Assembly: GCF_001591485.1 (NCBI RefSeq) | Contig: NZ_BCUZ01000011.1 | Span: 1-51,523, forward strand | Length of the DNA: 51,523 nucleotides | Reading direction: 5' to 3' | Origin: Neobacillus fumarioli NBRC 102428 | Lineage (GTDB): Bacteria > Bacillota > Bacilli > Bacillales > Cytobacillaceae | In this document: positions 8,643-16,657 of the stretch, one piece after another | How the letters are laid out: each line of letters opens with the position of its first letter | How positions within the stretch are numbered: the stretch's first letter is position 1 | Translations under genes and position numbers: made by a program | Notes under the pieces: model-generated | What the model was told of the DNA's origin: nothing | Databases searched by the model: none | Seen by the model: the letters and a program-made list of their open reading frames with translations, nothing else

Positions 8643-10538
8643 ATGTGTGGCTTTATTGGTTGTGTACACGAGAAACCGCAGGATTATCGTGAAGATCAGA
8701 AACAGCTGTTTAAAAATATGAATAATATTATTACCCACCGTGGACCGGATGATGATGGTTATTATGTTGATGAGCATATCCAATTTGGTTTCCGCCGTTT
8801 AAGTATTATTGATATTGAGTCCGGTCATCAACCGCTGACTTATGAAAATGAGCGCTACTGGATTATTTTTAACGGCGAAATTTATAACTATGTTGAGCTT
8901 CGGGAAGAGCTTTTAAAGGAAGGCCTAACATTTTCGACAAGCTCTGACACAGAAGTGATTATTGCCCTTTACAGCCATATAAAAGAAAAGGCCGTGGAAA
9001 AGCTACGCGGAATGTTTGCCTTTGTTATTTGGGATAAACAGGAACAAACTCTATTCGGTGCACGTGATCCATTTGGTATTAAACCGTTCTTTTATTTGGA
9101 AGATGGAGACAAAACTTTCTTCGCTTCAGAGAAAAAAAGTATCTTGCTGGCACTTGAGAACGATGTACTGAATTATGATGCCCTGCAGCATTATTTAACC
9201 TATCAATTTGTTCCGGAGCCAGATACGCTTTCATCCGGAATTAAAAAGCTTGAACCGGGCCATTATTTTACGAAAAAAGCTGGCGGAAAAATGGACATCA
9301 AGCGTTATTGGAAGGCAAGCTTTAAGCCGGTGAATCAATCAGAAGCTGATTTCATTAAAGAAATTCGCGATGTATTGTTTGATTCGGTTGAAAAACATAT
9401 GCGCAGTGATGTTCCAGTTGGTTCTTTTCTTTCTGGCGGGATTGACTCTTCGGTCATCGCTTCTATCGCGAAAGAATTCCATCCGTCTATTAAGACGTTT
9501 TCGGTCGGTTTTCAGCGCGAAGGCTACAGTGAGATCGATGTAGCCAAAGAAACAGCAGAGAAGCTTGGGGTTGAAAATATCAGCTATGTGATCACACCTG
9601 AAGAGTATATGAAGGAAGTACCGAAGATAATGTGGCACATGGATGACCCTCTCGCAGACCCGGCATGTGTTCCGCTTTATTTTGTCGCACGAGAAGCGAG
9701 AAAGCATGTTACAGTTGTTCTTTCCGGAGAAGGTGCGGATGAGTTGTTTGGTGGCTATAATATTTACCGTGAACCACAAGATTTGGAAGTTTTCAACAAA
9801 ATTCCGCGGGTTGGGAAAGCATTGTTAAGAGGAATTGCCAACATAATGCCGGAAGGAACAAAAGGCAAGAGTTTCATTGAACGCGGGACGACCCCGATGG
9901 AAGAGCGTTATATCGGCAACGCCAAAATGTTCACAGAAGAAGAGAAGCGCGATTTGTTAAACGTGTATCGGGAAGGATTGAACTATACGGACGTTACAAA
10001 GCCGCTTTATGAAGAATCAAGAGGCTATGACCCTGTAGACAGAATGCAATACATCGATATTCATACATGGATGCGTGGGGATATTTTACTGAAAGCAGAC
10101 CGCATGACAATGGCACATTCTTTAGAGCTCCGTGTGCCGTTCCTTGATAAAGAGGTATTCAAGGTGGCGTCTAAAATTCCAACCAGCTTGAAAACAGCCA
10201 ACGGAACGACCAAGTATGTTTTAAGAAAAGCGGCTGAAGGGGTTGTTCCGGATCATGTTCTAAACCGTAAGAAGCTTGGATTCCCAGTGCCGATCCGTCA
10301 CTGGTTAAAAGCAGAAATGGATGATTGGGCGAAAAACATCATTCGTGAAAGCAATACAGATCATTTAATCAATAAATCCTATCTGCTTAAACTCTTGGAT
10401 GATCATTGCCTTGGAAAAGCAGATAACAGCCGGAAAATTTGGACTGTGCTGATGTTTATGGTTTGGCATCAAGTATTTGTTGAAAAAGTATATTCATTCC
10501 AGTCTGAAGAAAAGATGCTGGCAGCGGTAAAACAATAA
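8643..10538 (+). CDS. asnB: Glutamine-dependent asparagine synthetase AsnB
   Basis: A class II glutamine amidotransferase fused to an AsnB synthetase domain, 631 residues. The start must be ATG 8643, because Cys2 of MCGFIG becomes the N-terminal nucleophile after Met removal; the frame is open upstream to GTG 8631 but that would bury it. The glutaminase half shows THRGPDDDG and FNGEIYNY, and the ATP-pyrophosphatase loop is SGGIDSS (about residue 260). It transfers glutamine amide nitrogen to an aspartate-type acceptor. In B. subtilis the AsnB encoded beside metK also amidates diaminopimelate in peptidoglycan precursors, so that role should be considered here. It ends at its own terminator. 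Confidence 0.93.
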   Translation: MCGFIGCVHEKPQDYREDQKQLFKNMNNIITHRGPDDDGYYVDEHIQFGFRRLSIIDIESGHQPLTYENERYWIIFNGEIYNYVELREELLKEGLTFSTSSDTEVIIALYSHIKEKAVEKLRGMFAFVIWDKQEQTLFGARDPFGIKPFFYLEDGDKTFFASEKKSILLALENDVLNYDALQHYLTYQFVPEPDTLSSGIKKLEPGHYFTKKAGGKMDIKRYWKASFKPVNQSEADFIKEIRDVLFDSVEKHMRSDVPVGSFLSGGIDSSVIASIAKEFHPSIKTFSVGFQREGYSEIDVAKETAEKLGVENISYVITPEEYMKEVPKIMWHMDDPLADPACVPLYFVAREARKHVTVVLSGEGADELFGGYNIYREPQDLEVFNKIPRVGKALLRGIANIMPEGTKGKSFIERGTTPMEERYIGNAKMFTEEEKRDLLNVYREGLNYTDVTKPLYEESRGYDPVDRMQYIDIHTWMRGDILLKADRMTMAHSLELRVPFLDKEVFKVASKIPTSLKTANGTTKYVLRKAAEGVVPDHVLNRKKLGFPVPIRHWLKAEMDDWAKNIIRESNTDHLINKSYLLKLLDDHCLGKADNSRKIWTVLMFMVWHQVFVEKVYSFQSEEKMLAAVKQ

Positions 10539-10543
10539 TGGAG

Positions 10544-10578
10544 AAAGACACCCAACTAAGCGATGGGTGTCTTCTTTA
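10544..10578 (+). terminator. Terminator after asnB
   Basis: AAGACACCCA (10545-10554) and TGGGTGTCTT (10564-10573) form a perfect 10-bp stem followed by CTTT. Confidence 0.75.
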
Positions 10579-10696
10579 TGCAAGGGATTTTTTTCCTGAC
10601 AAAGAAATCTTCTTGTATCAATGTTTATTGATCTTTGTGGTAAAATATAAAAATTAAGATTTGCTGTTTGTAACTTATTTTCTAGGGGGAAGCAAG

Positions 10697-11500
10697 ATGT
10701 GGAAGTGGGAAGCAGATGAAGAAGCAAAAGCGGTAATCGTGATGGTGCATGGTGCCATGGAACACCATCGCAGATATGGCTGGCTGATTGAAATGTGGCG
10801 TATGTCGGGCTTTCATGTCATTATGGGTGATCTTCCCGGCCAGGGCATGACAACAAGATCCCGCCGCGGCCATATTGATTCTTTCGATGAATACATATTT
10901 GAGGTAAAGGATTGGATTCAGGCAGCCTACCGTTATGAATTGCCGGTGTTTTTACTTGGCCATAGTATGGGAGGATTGATTGCCATCCGCTTGATGCAAG
11001 AACAAAGGTTAAATATTGCCGGAGTTATATTGTCATCACCCTGTTTAGGTCTTGTCCAATCCCCGCCAAAATTATTAGAAATTATGTCCTATGGTTTAAA
11101 TTTTGTTATTCCTACTTTAAGAGTGAACTCCGGTTTAACCATTCAAATGGCAACTAGAAATAAAGATGTCTGGGAAGTGGATTCGAATGATACGCTGTAT
11201 GTGACAAAGGTTTCTGTCAGATGGTATCGTGAACTTGCCCATGCGATGAAGCAGGCTTTTCTTAATCTTGGCAAAACCCAGGATATTCCGCTCCTTGTGA
11301 TGCAAGGCGGAGATGACAAAATAGTAAATAAACTTTCTGTTAAAGAATGGTTCAATCATGTTCCGTTGTCTGAAAAGCGATTTAAGGAATGGCCGAAATG
11401 TTACCATGAAATTTTTAATGAACCTGAACGGGAAGAAGTTTTTGATTACGCAAAAGACTTTGTACTGGGACAGTTAAAAGCAATTGGCTATATTGTTTAA
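10697..11500 (+). CDS. ytpA: Lysophospholipase-like hydrolase YtpA
   Basis: A 267-residue alpha/beta hydrolase of the monoacylglycerol lipase/Hydrolase_4 family. The nucleophile motif is GHSMGG (about residues 96-101), the upstream oxyanion segment is MVHGAMEHHRRYGWLIE, and the C-terminal His is in CYHEIFNEPER. Its B. subtilis counterpart acts on membrane phospholipids and is reported to form the lysophospholipid antibiotic bacilysocin. ATG 10697 is chosen because GGGGGA lies a few bases upstream and family proteins begin MW.W. ytpB follows 68 bases later on the same strand with no terminator between, so they are probably co-transcribed, as in B. subtilis. Confidence 0.88.
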   Translation: MWKWEADEEAKAVIVMVHGAMEHHRRYGWLIEMWRMSGFHVIMGDLPGQGMTTRSRRGHIDSFDEYIFEVKDWIQAAYRYELPVFLLGHSMGGLIAIRLMQEQRLNIAGVILSSPCLGLVQSPPKLLEIMSYGLNFVIPTLRVNSGLTIQMATRNKDVWEVDSNDTLYVTKVSVRWYRELAHAMKQAFLNLGKTQDIPLLVMQGGDDKIVNKLSVKEWFNHVPLSEKRFKEWPKCYHEIFNEPEREEVFDYAKDFVLGQLKAIGYIV

Positions 11501-11568
11501 CAGCCTTGCGATTATTCCTTGCATGCCAAGATCAAAATTTAAACGTTAAAGAAAGGTTGTCGTTTTGA

Positions 11569-12651
11569 ATGATGCCAATCACACTTATGTCGAGGGTATA
11601 TCGCAAAATACTGCCAGCTGTTCATCAAGAATTAGCTTATTGGAAGGGAAGGGCAGAAAAGATCCCCAATCCGGAACTTAAGAAACAAGCTCTTGCCAGC
11701 ATCGAACATAAAGCCTTTCATTGCGAGGGAGGAGCGATTCTTGCCTTGACAGCTGGGGAGAAATATAAAAAAGCAGTAAAGTTTATCGTCGCTTATCAAA
11801 CCATTAGCGATTATCTCGATAATCTTTGTGACCGCAGTACATCACTTGATCCTGATGATTTTGCCGCCCTTCATGAATCCATGTCGGATGCACTTGTGTT
11901 AGAAACAGTAGAGAAGAATTATTACCGCCTTCGCAATGATCAGGACGATGCCGGTTATTTGCATGATTTATCCTCGACATGTCGTTCTATTTTGAAGGAT
12001 TTAGAAAATTATGATCTTATTCAAACTTATTTACTCGAACTTTGCCAGTATTATTGCGATCTGCAAATTCACAAGCATGTGAAACAGGAAGAACGAGTAC
12101 CCCGGCTTGAAAAATGGTTTCAACATCATAAGAACGGATTGCCGGACATGGAATGGTATGAATTTTCAGCCTGCTCGGGTTCGACGCTAGGGATCTTTTG
12201 CCTTACTTCTTATGCGATGCGCGAGGATTTTAAAGCAAGTGATGCGTTAAATATCCGGAATGGTTATTTTCCTTATATTCAAGGTTTGCATATTTTGCTG
12301 GATTACTTTATTGATCAAGAAGAGGATAAGGCTGGAGGCGACTTGAATTTTTGTACATATTATGAAAGTGAGGAAGCACTTTTTAATCGGCTTACCCATT
12401 TTGTTACGGAAGCAGACCGCCATACGAACTGTCTTCCCCATAAAAAATTCCATCAGCTGATTAATCGTGGGCTGCTTGGCATTTATTTGTCAGATTCCAA
12501 AGTGCGAAAACAAAAAAATGTCCGCAAGCTTGCCAAAAAAATTATCAAATCAGGCGGGTGGGCCAGTTATTTCTTTTATTTTAACGGTTTGGCCTATCGC
12601 TCGCTTCAAAGATCGGTTCCTTCATTTGTTACCAAGATGATCGCGAGATGA
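11569..12651 (+). CDS. ytpB: Tetraprenyl-beta-curcumene synthase YtpB
   Basis: A 360-residue, all-helical DUF2600 protein. In B. subtilis this enzyme (class IB terpene synthase) cyclises heptaprenyl diphosphate to tetraprenyl-beta-curcumene, the precursor of spore-associated C35 terpenoids. The aspartate-rich metal site is visible as DYLDNLCD (Asp81, Asp84, Asp88). A second acidic cluster appears near residue 245 (DYFIDQEEDKAGGD). It is paired with ytpA upstream and ends at a bidirectional terminator shared with ytqB. AAAGG lies 12 bases before ATG 11569, a rather long spacing; ATG 11572 is an equal alternative. Confidence 0.9.
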   Translation: MMPITLMSRVYRKILPAVHQELAYWKGRAEKIPNPELKKQALASIEHKAFHCEGGAILALTAGEKYKKAVKFIVAYQTISDYLDNLCDRSTSLDPDDFAALHESMSDALVLETVEKNYYRLRNDQDDAGYLHDLSSTCRSILKDLENYDLIQTYLLELCQYYCDLQIHKHVKQEERVPRLEKWFQHHKNGLPDMEWYEFSACSGSTLGIFCLTSYAMREDFKASDALNIRNGYFPYIQGLHILLDYFIDQEEDKAGGDLNFCTYYESEEALFNRLTHFVTEADRHTNCLPHKKFHQLINRGLLGIYLSDSKVRKQKNVRKLAKKIIKSGGWASYFFYFNGLAYRSLQRSVPSFVTKMIAR

Positions 12652-12671
12652 CAACCTTTGCCGTACAAAAG

Positions 12672-12696
12672 AAAAACCAGGTATGGCCTGGTTTTT
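12672..12696. terminator. Bidirectional terminator between ytpB and ytqB
   Basis: AAAAACCAGG (12672-12681) and CCTGGTTTTT (12687-12696) form a perfect stem with a five-base loop and A/T runs on both sides. It touches the ytqB stop codon. Confidence 0.85.
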
Positions 12697-13267
12697 AACG
12701 TTTTTCAATAGCAATAATAAACGGCGGGTTATTTTGTTGGTTAATATATTGGTATTGCAACACATGAGCGAAATTTTGGTCTATTTGCCGGCAATAGTGT
12801 AATAATGATTCACGTTCCTGAGCACCGCCTTCATGACCGTGGTAAATAACAAGCACAATGATTCCTTCAGGTGCCATGATGGTAAGCAGCTGTTCGATTG
12901 CGGCGATAGTCGTTTCAGGGCGGGTAATGATCGTTTTATCACTCCCCGGTAGGTAGCCAAGATTAAAAATACCGCCTGTGATCAATCCATGGTGGGCTTG
13001 TGGAATGGAACTGGAAATTCCTTCGTGTCCTTTATGAAAAAGGGTTACACGCTCAAGCAGGCCGCTTTGGACTAAACGCTCCTTTGTTGCTTGAATGGCC
13101 TGTTCCTGTACATCAAAGCCATACACTTTTCCGGTTTTACCAATCAGTTCAGCAAGAAATACAGTATCATGTCCATTTCCAACAGTGGCGTCAACAACAA
13201 TATCTCCAGGTTTCACACACTTTTGCAATAAAATCTTTGCAAACGGCAGAATTCGGTCCAGTTTCAT
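12695..13267 (-). CDS. mnmM: tRNA 5-aminomethyl-uridine methyltransferase MnmM (YtqB)
   Basis: A compact 190-residue class I SAM-dependent methyltransferase. The SAM-binding motif I is DATVGNGHDT (26-35). The acidic end of strand 2 is VYGFDVQEQAI, and a family motif NLGYLPGSDK lies near residue 102. B. subtilis YtqB (MnmM) methylates nm5(s2)U at the wobble position of tRNA to mnm5(s2)U, doing the job of the MnmC methyltransferase domain. Its start codon overlaps the ytqA stop by four bases (ATGA), so translation is coupled to the radical-SAM partner acting just before it in the pathway. Confidence 0.88.
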   Translation of the reverse strand: MKLDRILPFAKILLQKCVKPGDIVVDATVGNGHDTVFLAELIGKTGKVYGFDVQEQAIQATKERLVQSGLLERVTLFHKGHEGISSSIPQAHHGLITGGIFNLGYLPGSDKTIITRPETTIAAIEQLLTIMAPEGIIVLVIYHGHEGGAQERESLLHYCRQIDQNFAHVLQYQYINQQNNPPFIIAIEKR

Positions 13268-14229
13268 GATGGATCTGCCTGCCTTTCATTGTAAAACTTC
13301 CCCTGCCAGCTATCTCTTCGCTTCAACTCTGTATCGATCGAATTCAATACTTCCCATTTATTTACACTCCACATCGGTCCGATCATAAGATCAATCGGCC
13401 CGTCACCTGTAATCCGATGTATAATCATTTCCGGCGGTAAAATTTCCAATTGGTCACACACTAAGTTTACATAGTCTTCCCGGGAAAGAAACTTGAGCAT
13501 TCCTTTTTCATATTGCTTGACCATCGGAGTGCCTTTTAGCAAATGAAGCAGATGAATCTTAATTCCCTGAACATCCAGCTTGGCTACTTCCCTTGCAGTT
13601 TCCATCATCATGTCATAGTTTTCCTGCAGAAGGCCGTTGATAATATGGGAGCACACCCGTATACCGTGTCTTCTAAGTTTATGGACACCTTCGATATAGC
13701 ATGGAAAATCATGAGCCCTGTTAATCAGCTTTGCTGTCTCTTCGTGAACGGTTTGCAAACCAAGCTCCACCCATAAGTACGTTCTTTCGTTTAATTCAGC
13801 CAAATATTCGACAACATCATCGGGGAGACAATCAGGACGGGTAGCGATCGATATACCGACAACGTTTTCTTGTTTAAGGACGGTTTCATACTTTTCACGA
13901 AGAACTGATAAAGGTGCATGGGTATTCGTAAAGGCCTGGAAGTAGGCTAAATATTTGCCTTCTTTCCATTTTGTATGCATTTTTCCCTTGATTTTTGTAA
14001 ATTGTGTTTCTAATGATTCGGTACGATTGCCGGCGAAATCCCCAGAACCGGCAGCACTGCAAAAGGTACAGCCGCCATAAGCGACGGTACCATCCCGGTT
14101 AGGGCAGTCAAATCCGCCATCTAACGCAATTTTAAATACTTTTTGGCCAAAGTGCTGGCGGAGGTGGTAATTCCACGTATGGTATCGTTTATTGTCTAGT
14201 GCATATGGAAAAGGTTTCGTCTGAAGCAT
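13264..14229 (-). CDS. mnmL: Radical SAM protein MnmL (YtqA), tRNA wobble-uridine modification
   Basis: A 321-residue radical SAM enzyme of the TIGR01212 family. Three cysteines fit the iron-sulfur cluster site: Cys42 (DCPNRDG), Cys54 and Cys57 (GGCTFC). Later segments ISIATRPDCLPDD and VELGLQTVHEETAKLINRAHD are typical of the Elp3/MiaB-like barrel. B. subtilis YtqA has been linked to conversion of cmnm5U to nm5U, supplying the substrate of MnmM. AGGAGG lies eight bases before ATG 14229. It forms a two-gene operon with ytqB and is divergent from ytzC. Confidence 0.85.
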   Translation of the reverse strand: MLQTKPFPYALDNKRYHTWNYHLRQHFGQKVFKIALDGGFDCPNRDGTVAYGGCTFCSAAGSGDFAGNRTESLETQFTKIKGKMHTKWKEGKYLAYFQAFTNTHAPLSVLREKYETVLKQENVVGISIATRPDCLPDDVVEYLAELNERTYLWVELGLQTVHEETAKLINRAHDFPCYIEGVHKLRRHGIRVCSHIINGLLQENYDMMMETAREVAKLDVQGIKIHLLHLLKGTPMVKQYEKGMLKFLSREDYVNLVCDQLEILPPEMIIHRITGDGPIDLMIGPMWSVNKWEVLNSIDTELKRRDSWQGKFYNERQADPS

Positions 14230-14399
14230 TTCGAAAACCTCCTTGATTTTTTAAAAGAGTGCATAAAAATAATTTTACCATGAACACATACAAAGGTTCC
14301 AGTAATTATCAATTGTTTAAGGTTATAGGACAAAGAATCGCCGAACACAATAAGATATGAAGCAGAACGCTTCATTAGTTAGTTGAAGGGGGTTCTTAA

Positions 14400-14681
14400 A
14401 TGGCTACTCGCGCTTCAATGGATGTTTTATCACAGCAAGTAGAGGATACAATTCGTTATGCTGAAGAGCAGTATAAACAAAGCAGCCTTGAAGAACACTA
14501 TAATAACGATGATTATACAAAGGCATTGCAACAGCTGGAAGAAACATACAATGAAATTTGCAAAATGGCCATTAGTGCTAACGCACAGCAGCGGGAAGAA
14601 CTTCATAGAATGAGGCTGCAAATTCAGCAGCTACAGAACAGTTTGATCCTGCAAGGGACTAGAGGAGGAGAACAGTTTTGA
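14400..14681 (+). CDS. ytzC: DUF2524 protein YtzC
   Basis: A 93-residue, mostly helical, hydrophilic protein matching B. subtilis YtzC (DUF2524), with MATRASMDVL at the start and QQREELHRMRLQIQQLQNSL near the end. Residues 60-90 look like a short coiled coil. There is no signal or membrane segment. The start ATG 14400 follows GGGGG-type SD bases. The stop overlaps the TTG start of the next small gene by three bases. No function is known for the family. Confidence 0.8.
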   Translation: MATRASMDVLSQQVEDTIRYAEEQYKQSSLEEHYNNDDYTKALQQLEETYNEICKMAISANAQQREELHRMRLQIQQLQNSLILQGTRGGEQF

Positions 14682-14857
14682 AAAAACGTTCGAAGCAGCA
14701 AAATCCTGAACAAAAGACGAGAAACGGTATTAATAATCAAGATCTGGAACTTGGCCGAGATGTGGATTTAGTCAAACAGGCGAAAAAGAAATATGAAAAT
14801 ACAGGTGGACAGCCTGTGAAATCAAAAATGCATCAGGAACCGGAACAATCATCGTAA
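14678..14857 (+). CDS. Small hydrophilic protein, 59 aa, coupled to ytzC
   Basis: AGGAGGAG sits 8-9 bases before TTG 14678, and the frame runs 59 residues to TAA 14855-14857. It overlaps the ytzC stop codon (TTGA), a classic sign of translational coupling. The protein starts MKKRSKQQNPEQKTRNG and is rich in Lys, Gln, Asn and Glu with no hydrophobic segment, so it is probably disordered and cytoplasmic. A terminator follows nine bases after the stop, closing a ytzC two-gene unit. I do not recognise the family. Its composition recalls minor spore proteins, but no known SASP motif is present. Confidence 0.65.
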   Translation: MKKRSKQQNPEQKTRNGINNQDLELGRDVDLVKQAKKKYENTGGQPVKSKMHQEPEQSS

Positions 14858-14865
14858 CATTTCAA

Positions 14866-14896
14866 TATCTCCTAACTTTTGTTGGGAGATTTTTTA
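14866..14896 (+). terminator. Terminator after the ytzC unit
   Basis: ATCTCCTAAC and TTGGGAGAT pair around a TTTTG loop and are followed by TTTTTT. Confidence 0.85.
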
Positions 14897-14977
14897 CATA
14901 TAAAAAGTATTGCACAAGAATAAAAAAAACCATAAAATGAGGGAATCGAAATAAATTTATACAAAGGAGCGATTTTG

Positions 14978-16177
14978 ATGCCGCGCGTCTTATGGATGTT
15001 GGTATTGGGGATGGCAGTGAATATAATCGGTTCTTCTTTTTTATGGCCTTTAAACACCATTTATATTCATAATCATTTAGGGAAATCTTTGTCAATAGCT
15101 GGGATCGTGCTGATGTTGAATTCCGCAGCAAATGTAATCGGCAACCTGATCGGCGGTCACTTATATGACAAAATCGGCGGCTATAAATCCGTTCTTTTGG
15201 GGATTGGAATTGCTCTTTTGTCTCTGACTGGACTTTCAATCTGGAATGACTGGCCGCAGTATATGTTGTTATTTACAATTTCAGGTTTTGGGACGGGAAT
15301 CATTATTCCGGCAATGTATGCAATGACGGGGGCAGTTTGGAAAGAGGGCGGACGGAAAGCCTTTAATACACTGTATATCGCGCAGAACATCGGGGTTGCA
15401 ATCGGAACGTCCCTTGGCGGGTTTGTAGCAGATTACTCATTTAAACTTATTTTCTTTGCTAACACCATTATGTATGTCATTTTTCTCTTTATTGCTTTAT
15501 TTGGGTATCGGAACATATCCACTCCTACAATGGAGCGCAAACAAGAAGCCCTGGTTGCTGTAATTGACAAGAATAGGACCAATCTGCAAGCTCTGTTGAT
15601 TCTTTGTTTAGGCTACTTGCTGTGCTGGATTGCTTATAATCAGTGGACGACAACTATTGCATCCTATACACAGCAAATCCATATCTCCCTAAAGCAGTAC
15701 AGCTTTTTATGGACAGTTAACGGCGGTCTTATCGTGCTTGGACAGCCGTTTTTAAACGGATTGTTCAAGCAGGTGAAAATGACACTTAAAATGCAGATGT
15801 TAGTTGGGATCGGCATTTTTATTGTTTCATTTCTTATAGCTGCAAAGGCTGGTTCCTTTACAGGATTCCTAACGGCCATGATCATCCTAACCATCGGAGA
15901 AATGTTTATCTGGCCGGCAGTACCCACCGTCGCCTTCAACCTCGCGCCAAAAGGCAAAGAAGGCACCTACCAAGGCATCGTCAACAGCTCCGCCACTGGC
16001 GGCAGAATGATCGGCCCCGTCATCGGCGGCCTCATCGCCGACATGTACGGCATGACCGTACTATTCATCGTCATGATCGGACTGTTCCTAGCAGCAATCA
16101 TCACCACACTAACATATGACCGTGCTTTAAAGAAAAGAAAAGTAGTGGTGTCAGGCACCGTTCGTGGACAAATGTAG
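14978..16177 (+). CDS. yttB: MFS transporter YttB
   Basis: A 399-residue major facilitator with about twelve hydrophobic helices. The loop 2-3 motif appears as GGHLYDKIGGYKS (about residues 58-70), and SFLWPLNTIYIHNHLGKSL matches B. subtilis YttB. The substrate is unknown; relatives are annotated as drug or sugar-type exporters. ATG 14978 is chosen with AAAGGAG eight bases upstream. Two oddities: codons from about 15,880 to 16,110 abruptly prefer C in the third position, unlike the rest of the gene. The last ten residues (VVSGTVRGQM) are encoded by an intergenic repeat that has entered the 3' end. Confidence 0.85.
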   Translation: MPRVLWMLVLGMAVNIIGSSFLWPLNTIYIHNHLGKSLSIAGIVLMLNSAANVIGNLIGGHLYDKIGGYKSVLLGIGIALLSLTGLSIWNDWPQYMLLFTISGFGTGIIIPAMYAMTGAVWKEGGRKAFNTLYIAQNIGVAIGTSLGGFVADYSFKLIFFANTIMYVIFLFIALFGYRNISTPTMERKQEALVAVIDKNRTNLQALLILCLGYLLCWIAYNQWTTTIASYTQQIHISLKQYSFLWTVNGGLIVLGQPFLNGLFKQVKMTLKMQMLVGIGIFIVSFLIAAKAGSFTGFLTAMIILTIGEMFIWPAVPTVAFNLAPKGKEGTYQGIVNSSATGGRMIGPVIGGLIADMYGMTVLFIVMIGLFLAAIITTLTYDRALKKRKVVVSGTVRGQM

Positions 16178-16201
16178 GTTTTGTCCACGTGGGGTGGACA
16201 G
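16144..16201. repeat. Palindromic repeat overlapping the yttB 3' end
   Basis: The element contains GGTGTCAGGCACC, then GTGGACAAA (16157-16165) and TTTGTCCAC (16173-16181) as a 9-bp inverted repeat, then a second GTGGACA. Elements with a GGTGTCAGGCACC core and GTGGACA arms recur in Bacillus intergenic regions as I recall them. The copy supplies the yttB stop codon. There is no T-tract, so a terminator role is doubtful. Confidence 0.6.
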
Positions 16202-16340
16202 TGTTTAAAGTGGTTTCAATTTATGGTAAGCCAAACTTAAGAATTGCAATTTTTTGTAGGACAGGAATGCTTGGTGTTCTTCTTCTTTAATGTTTAAAAC
16301 TTTTGGGTCTTGTTAAGTATGAAATTAGGCTCGGGTTTAC

Positions 16341-16369
16341 TTGCATCTTGTTTGAAAATTTACTACAAT
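16341..16369 (+). promoter_or_regulatory. SigA promoter of the leuS T-box transcript
   Basis: TTGCAT (16341-16346) and TACAAT (16364-16369) are exactly 17 bases apart. The start would be near 16376, just before the T-box stem I. Confidence 0.7.
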
Positions 16370-16375
16370 TGTATG

Positions 16376-16634
16376 TACGTATTATATGAATATTTGAATG
16401 ACAGTGATTAGGAGTAGTAGTGATTAAACCCCGCTTAAAGAGAGTTGACGGCTGGTGAGAGTCAACCGGGAAGATCATGAACTCGCCTATAAGTTGCAGA
16501 CATGAACATCAGTAATGTTTGCCGTTTGCCGCGTTAAGGTGGATGAAGCGAGTGCAAATGCACTAATGTGGGTGGTACCGCGGGAAGATACATATAATCC
16601 TCTCGTCCCTGTTCGGGATGAGGGGGTTTTTTAT
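16376..16634 (+). ncRNA. T-box leader, leucine specificity
   Basis: The T-box sequence AATGTGGGTGGTACCGCGG is at 16565-16583 and holds the bulge that reads the tRNA acceptor end. The stem I distal part shows GGCTGGTGAGAGTC, and the specifier region reads GAA-CTC-GCC with CTC (Leu) at 16482-16484. The terminator (CCTCTCGTCCC and GGGATGAGGGGG then TTTTTT, about 16599-16632) competes with the antiterminator. Uncharged tRNA-Leu should stabilise antitermination and switch on leuS. The codon call rests on position, not on a folded structure. Confidence 0.93.
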
Positions 16635-16657
16635 TTATACATTAGGAGGAAATGAAG

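Noticed and set aside
13000-13388. Plus-strand frames opposite mnmM and mnmL
   Set aside because: They are shadows of two well-conserved overlapping minus-strand genes.
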